Shown: in pieces, positions 35,469-39,091 of the stretch | Layout of the letters: the number at the start of each line of letters is the position of its first letter | Position numbering within the stretch: the stretch's first letter is position 1 | DNA from: Magnetococcales bacterium | Lineage (GTDB): Bacteria > Pseudomonadota > Magnetococcia > Magnetococcales > JADGBX01 | Reading direction: 5' to 3' | Assembly: GCA_015231265.1 (NCBI GenBank) | Contig: JADGBX010000012.1 | Coordinates: 1 to 39,091, forward strand | Length of the DNA: 39,091 nucleotides | Made by a program: the position numbers and the translations under genes | The notes under the pieces: generated by a model | What the model saw: only the letters and a program-made list of their open reading frames with translations | Databases searched by the model: none | What the model was told of the DNA's origin: nothing

Positions 35469-36968
35469 ATGGGCGATGAAACACAGAAACTGGTTCTCAT
35501 CGTCGATGACACTCCAGACAATATTGATGTTTTAAGTGGAGTGCTCGGCGGCGAGTACAAGATCAAAGTTGCTCTCAACGGCGCGCGTGCCCTGACCATA
35601 GCCAAAGCTGAACCGCATCCGGATCTGATTCTGCTCGATGTGATGATGCCCGACATGGATGGTTTCGAGGTGTGTCGGCAGTTGAAGGAGCATGCCGCAA
35701 CTGCCGAGATCCCCATCATCTTCGTCACGGCCAGAACGGCAACCGACGATGAGACGAAGGGGTTCGAGGTGGGGGGCTCCGACTACATCACCAAGCCGAT
35801 CAAGCCGGATGTGGTGCGTGCCCGCGTTCGTACCCACCTGGAGTTGAACGCTGCAAGGAGAGAGACGGAACGCCTGCTGACCGATAATCGGGAGATGCTC
35901 GACAAGACGCTGGTGGGCTCCATGCGGGTAGTAGCGGATCTGCTCTCTTGGGCCAATCCGGACGCCTTTCTGAGAGCGGCCCGTCTGCGTTCCTTCATGG
36001 AGGGGATGGTTCGGGAGCTGCGGATCAAGGGTGGATGGCAGTTGAATCTGGCGGCCACGCTGTCACAGATCGGTCTGGTGGCGCTGCCGACCAGGGAGAT
36101 GAACAACTATGTGACCGGTCAGGGCGTCACCCTCAAGTTTCTCACTCTGTTCAAGAAACAGTCCGAGATCGGCAGTCGTTCACTGGAACAGGTGCCACGG
36201 CTGCGCACGGTAGCCAGAATCATCGAGAGCCAGCACACACCCCTTCCCGGTCCGGGAGAGTACCCCAAAGAGCTGCACAGGCGAGGACTCTATCTCTTAG
36301 GGTGTCAGATTCTTCAGCTTCTCATCGAGTTTGATCACAAGCTGCTGGGCAAGAAGTCTTCAACGGTTCTCAGCGAGCTGCGTCAGGATAGCAAACACGA
36401 TCCACAGCTTGTCACCATCCTGCAACGGGTGGTAAATGCCATGGAGTGGATCCCCTGCGCCCTCGCTGCCCATAAGTTGATGCCCGGTATGGTGCTTGAG
36501 GAGCAGATTCTCTTTCCCGGCAGCCAGGAGAAGTTGATCAAAGGGACGGTATTGACGCCGGAGAAGATCGGGATGATCATCTCAGGATTCGACCAGGAGG
36601 GGCTGTTGCGGCTGTTTCGGATCAGGATTCCGTTCAAAGTGGATAAGGATGGCAACCTCCCCTCCATGATGGCGTTGCACACCAGCACACCGGCTTCGGA
36701 ACCGGCACCGGAGAAACCGGTCATCAGCCGCCAGATCGACCCGACGGTGGTCGAGCCGCTGGTGCGGGAGCTGTTCGCGCTGCTCAAGGAGGATGATCCC
36801 GGTGCCAAAGCCACGGCCACCCGTCTCGGTGAGGCGGTAGACGGAACCGCGGTCGTGGAGCTGGTGGAGCGGATTCAGCAGTTGGTGAGCGTCTACGACT
36901 TCCCCGAAGCGTTGGGCGTGATCCACGAGCTTGCCGCATCGGTCAAGGTCGATCTCACTCAGCAGTAG
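35469..36968 (+). CDS. Response regulator with degenerate HD-GYP-like output domain
   Basis: This 499-residue protein starts with a complete receiver domain: VDDTPDN, phospho-acceptor Asp57 in LLDVMMPDMDG, Thr88, Lys109 in TKP. A helical linker follows. Residues about 145-420 have the outline of an HD-GYP domain, but the metal ligands are gone: at the HD position it reads LAATLSQIGLVALP (Ser199-Gln200) where the neighbouring regulator has AAPMHDIGKIGIP, and no HHE or GYP motif follows. The enzyme is therefore probably dead and may bind c-di-GMP or a partner. The C-terminus (about 430-495) is a short helical module also present twice at the end of the giant kinase. It converges with the HD-GYP gene; the stops are 11 bp apart. 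Confidence 0.85.
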   Translation: MGDETQKLVLIVDDTPDNIDVLSGVLGGEYKIKVALNGARALTIAKAEPHPDLILLDVMMPDMDGFEVCRQLKEHAATAEIPIIFVTARTATDDETKGFEVGGSDYITKPIKPDVVRARVRTHLELNAARRETERLLTDNREMLDKTLVGSMRVVADLLSWANPDAFLRAARLRSFMEGMVRELRIKGGWQLNLAATLSQIGLVALPTREMNNYVTGQGVTLKFLTLFKKQSEIGSRSLEQVPRLRTVARIIESQHTPLPGPGEYPKELHRRGLYLLGCQILQLLIEFDHKLLGKKSSTVLSELRQDSKHDPQLVTILQRVVNAMEWIPCALAAHKLMPGMVLEEQILFPGSQEKLIKGTVLTPEKIGMIISGFDQEGLLRLFRIRIPFKVDKDGNLPSMMALHTSTPASEPAPEKPVISRQIDPTVVEPLVRELFALLKEDDPGAKATATRLGEAVDGTAVVELVERIQQLVSVYDFPEALGVIHELAASVKVDLTQQ

Positions 36969-36979
36969 CGTGAACGGTG

Positions 36980-38038
36980 CTACTTTTTCGCATTGAGCAT
37001 CATGGAGGGATCCTCGGCATACTGCTCTTTGATCTCCATCGCCTCGTGCAGAATCTCGTGGAATACAGGCGTCAGCTCCGGATCGAAGTGTGTTCCTGAA
37101 TCCTTGTCGATGATCTCCACCGCTTTACTCACCGGCCACGCCTTTTTATAGGGGCGCTCGGAGGTGAGCGCATCGAAGACGTCGGCGATGGCAACGACAC
37201 GTCCTGAAAGCGGTATCTCCTCCCCCTTCAATCCGTTGGGATAACCGGAACCGTCCCACTTCTCGTGGTGGGTCAGTGCAATCTCCCGTGACATCTGCAT
37301 CAGTTCCGAGGTGTGTTCACCGATGATCGTCGCACCATACTCCGGGTGGCGACGCATGATCTCCCACTCCTCGGCGTTCAGTTTCCCCGGTTTCAGCAGA
37401 ACGTTGTCGGGTATGCCGATCTTGCCGATGTCGTGCATGGGCGCGGCGTTGAAGACCAATTCCGTCCAGTCGTCCGAGACATCCAGCGCTTCGGCAATCA
37501 GCCGCGAGTAGTGGCTCATACGAATGACGTGCAGCCCGGTCTCGTTGTCGCGGAATTCGGCCGCCCGCCCCAGTCTACGGATCACCTCCATACGGGAATC
37601 AAGGAGTTGACGGGTGCGCTCGTGAACCATCCGCTCCAGTTCGCGTTTCTGGTTGTAGAGTGCCAGATGGGTGCGGACCCTGAGTTCGACGATAGGTGGG
37701 CTGATCGGTTTGGTGATATAGTCGACGGCCCCCACCTCCAAGCCCATCTTCTCATCCTCGGTCTTCGCTTTGGCGGTAACGAATATCACGGGAATCGCCT
37801 GGGTAGCGGGATCCTCTTTCAGACGGCGGCACACCTCGTATCCATCCATCTCAGGCATCATCACGTCCAGCAGGATGATTTCAGGCCGTGGCGTACTGTT
37901 GGCGATTCGCAGAGCTCGTTCACCGTTGAGCGCCGCTTTGACCCGAAACTCTTTGGAGAGAATGCCCCCGAGAACGTCCAGATTGTCCGGGGTGTCGTCG
38001 ACGATCAGAATCGTCGGTTTGTCGGCGGTATGAGACAT
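36980..38038 (-). CDS. Response regulator with HD-GYP c-di-GMP phosphodiesterase domain
   Basis: This 352-residue protein has a receiver (VDDTPDN, Asp58 in LLDVMMPEMDG, Thr89, Lys110 in TKP) joined by a coiled segment (about 128-160) to a full HD-GYP domain. The latter contains HVIRMSHYS, His202-Asp203 in MHDIGKIGIP, HPEYGATII, His257-His258 in HHEKWDGSGYP, and DVFDALTSERPYK. All metal- and substrate-binding motifs are present, so it should hydrolyse c-di-GMP when phosphorylated. The architecture is that of RpfG-type regulators. Its receiver is close to that of the neighbouring degenerate protein, so the two are probably paralogues. No cognate kinase adjoins it; the giant hybrid kinase is the nearest candidate. 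Confidence 0.95.
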   Translation of the reverse strand: MSHTADKPTILIVDDTPDNLDVLGGILSKEFRVKAALNGERALRIANSTPRPEIILLDVMMPEMDGYEVCRRLKEDPATQAIPVIFVTAKAKTEDEKMGLEVGAVDYITKPISPPIVELRVRTHLALYNQKRELERMVHERTRQLLDSRMEVIRRLGRAAEFRDNETGLHVIRMSHYSRLIAEALDVSDDWTELVFNAAPMHDIGKIGIPDNVLLKPGKLNAEEWEIMRRHPEYGATIIGEHTSELMQMSREIALTHHEKWDGSGYPNGLKGEEIPLSGRVVAIADVFDALTSERPYKKAWPVSKAVEIIDKDSGTHFDPELTPVFHEILHEAMEIKEQYAEDPSMMLNAKK

Positions 38039-38410
38039 GGTGGATCTCCAAGCATTCAGGTCGATGTGAACGTCGACTCCAGGGTGTTCTATTCAGTGCC
38101 GTTTCACTTTCGTAGCCGGTTGATCATGTCGGCGGAGTGTTCACGAACAAAGGAAGAGTCCAATCAGTGACGCCTTCGCCTCCTCTGTCTGTCTGAAGAC
38201 GGGACAGTGCATCACGCCTCTCCGCCCATCAACAGGGATGGCGGTGACGGCATCATCATCTTCCACCAGAGTCTTCAGATGGTCAAGAAGGGGGAGGAAC
38301 TTCCCGCCCTCCAGTGCCATTTATGCAGGGGAAGCGGTCACCGGGACCGTCAGGATACGGTGCGATTATCCCAAATGGTGATCACAGGGGCCAGTGAGGG
38401 GGGTGTGTTC

Positions 38411-39091
38411 TGTGCATCCCCGACGTTGGAGGCCATGTCCTCTATTTTTTGGCGAAGGTGAGTTTGTGCTGTTTTAGGTCCGGTGCCACTCACTCACTGC
38501 TTTCTGGTGCCCGAGATTCGGTGCCATTTCCGTACTTTTCCTCTCTGGAAAGGAAACACACCGGATCACCCTGCCGTTGACGTTGACGCACTTCTCAAGA
38601 GAGGAAACACACCCATCACCGGTCGCCGTCCCCGACGCACTCCCCCCACCCCAGGCGCGCGATGAAATTCGAGGGCGGGGGGCGTGTTCTGTGCATCCCC
38701 GACGTTGGAGGCCATGTCCTCTATTTTTTGGCGACGGTGAGTTTGTGCTGTTTTAGGTCCGGTGCCACTCACTCACTGCTTTCTGGTGCCCGAGATTCGG
38801 TGCCATTTCCGTACTTTTCCTCTCTGGAAAGGAAACACACCGGATCACCCTGCCGTTGACGTTGACGCACTTCTCAAGAGAGGAAACACACCCATCACCG
38901 GTCGCCGTCCCCGACGCACTCCCCCCACCCCAGGCGCGCGATGAAATTCGAGGGAGGGGGGCGTGTTCTGTGCATCCCCGACGTTGGAGGCCATGTCCTC
39001 TATTTTTTGGCGACGGTGAGTTTGTGCTGTTTTAGGTCCGGTGCCACTCACTCACTGCTTTCTGGTGCCCGAGATTCGGTGCCATTTCCGT
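38411..39091. repeat. 279-bp tandem repeat, 2.4 copies, running off the window
   Basis: Units begin at 38411, 38690 and 38969, each with TGTGCATCCCCGACGTTGGA. Only a couple of differences are visible between units (for example GGCGAAGG against GGCGACGG, and GAGGGCGGGG against GAGGGAGGGG). Each unit contains two GGAAACACACC sub-repeats, a T6 tract after a GAGG/CCTC mini-hairpin, and pyrimidine-rich segments. The period is divisible by three, yet each frame I could follow meets stop codons, so the repeat is probably non-coding. Between the HD-GYP gene and the first unit (38039-38410) I see no convincing gene. Confidence 0.93.

Noticed and set aside
38207-38461. 84-residue plus-strand open frame before the tandem repeat
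   Set aside because: It ends inside the repeat, has an unremarkable composition with two CxxC-like residues by chance, and no ribosome binding site stands out.
38411-39091. CRISPR array
   Set aside because: The whole 279-bp unit is repeated with no short repeat/unique spacer alternation.

Overview
The window looks like a chromosomal segment of a Gram-negative bacterium, most likely of the Pseudomonadota. Coding density is high and the DNA is GC-rich (my impression, not calculated). It carries periplasmic multihaem cytochromes, membrane fusion (HlyD-type) exporters, a perfect FNR/Anr-type box, and several response regulators that open with the same VDDTPDN motif. I cannot place it more precisely; a respiratory, signalling-rich lineage such as the magnetococci fits, but that is a guess.

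Layout. (1) 1-3723, plus strand: a redox operon. It holds the 3' part of a NirB-like/BFD [2Fe-2S]/ferredoxin-reductase/membrane cytochrome fusion, an 11-haem cytochrome c with an N-terminal anchor, and a small Tll0287-like (DUF3365) monohaem protein. (2) 3755-19613, all minus strand: a RiPP (ribosomally made, modified peptide) cluster. In transcription order it encodes a tandem-GNAT protein, three Nif11-like precursors with 82-residue GG leaders and unrelated 14-18 residue cores, a radical SAM protein, the canonical NHLM export trio (HlyD, C39 peptidase-ABC, ABC with large N-terminal domain), a cyclic-nucleotide-binding-domain protein, a 1423-residue single-chain C39-ABC-ABC transporter, and a miniature HlyD without coiled coil. 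Divergent from it (19791-20840) is an AraC-family regulator whose promoter region has a perfect FNR-type box 32 bp from a TATACT -10 element, the class II geometry. (3) 21089-29032: a 2647-residue hybrid histidine kinase with four periplasmic solute-binding-like domains. (4) 29180-33754: two caspase-like/FGE-fold fusions facing each other around a secreted FGE-fold protein. One caspase has its catalytic Cys replaced by Ser. (5) 33755-35468: a structured MITE-like element, a methyltransferase-like gene, and a second diverged copy of the element. (6) 35469-38038: two convergent response regulators, one an apparently intact HD-GYP phosphodiesterase and the other with the HD site erased. (7) 38411 to the right edge: a near-perfect 279-bp tandem repeat running off the window.

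How the genes may work together. The leaders, the two C39 peptidases and the NHLM transporters show that small peptides are cleaved after GG and exported. The GNAT protein next to Nif11 leaders recalls the selidamide-type lipopeptide RiPPs, in which a GNAT maturase acylates Lys or Orn; all three cores contain Lys. The duplicated, fused exporter is the most unusual part, and its coding sequence carries C11 and C9 tracts that could make its second ATPase domain phase-variable. A TAGGGCGTGT motif, matching the end of the MITE, occurs in inverted orientation just outside both ends of the cluster plus regulator (3731 and 20976), which suggests the block has been mobile.
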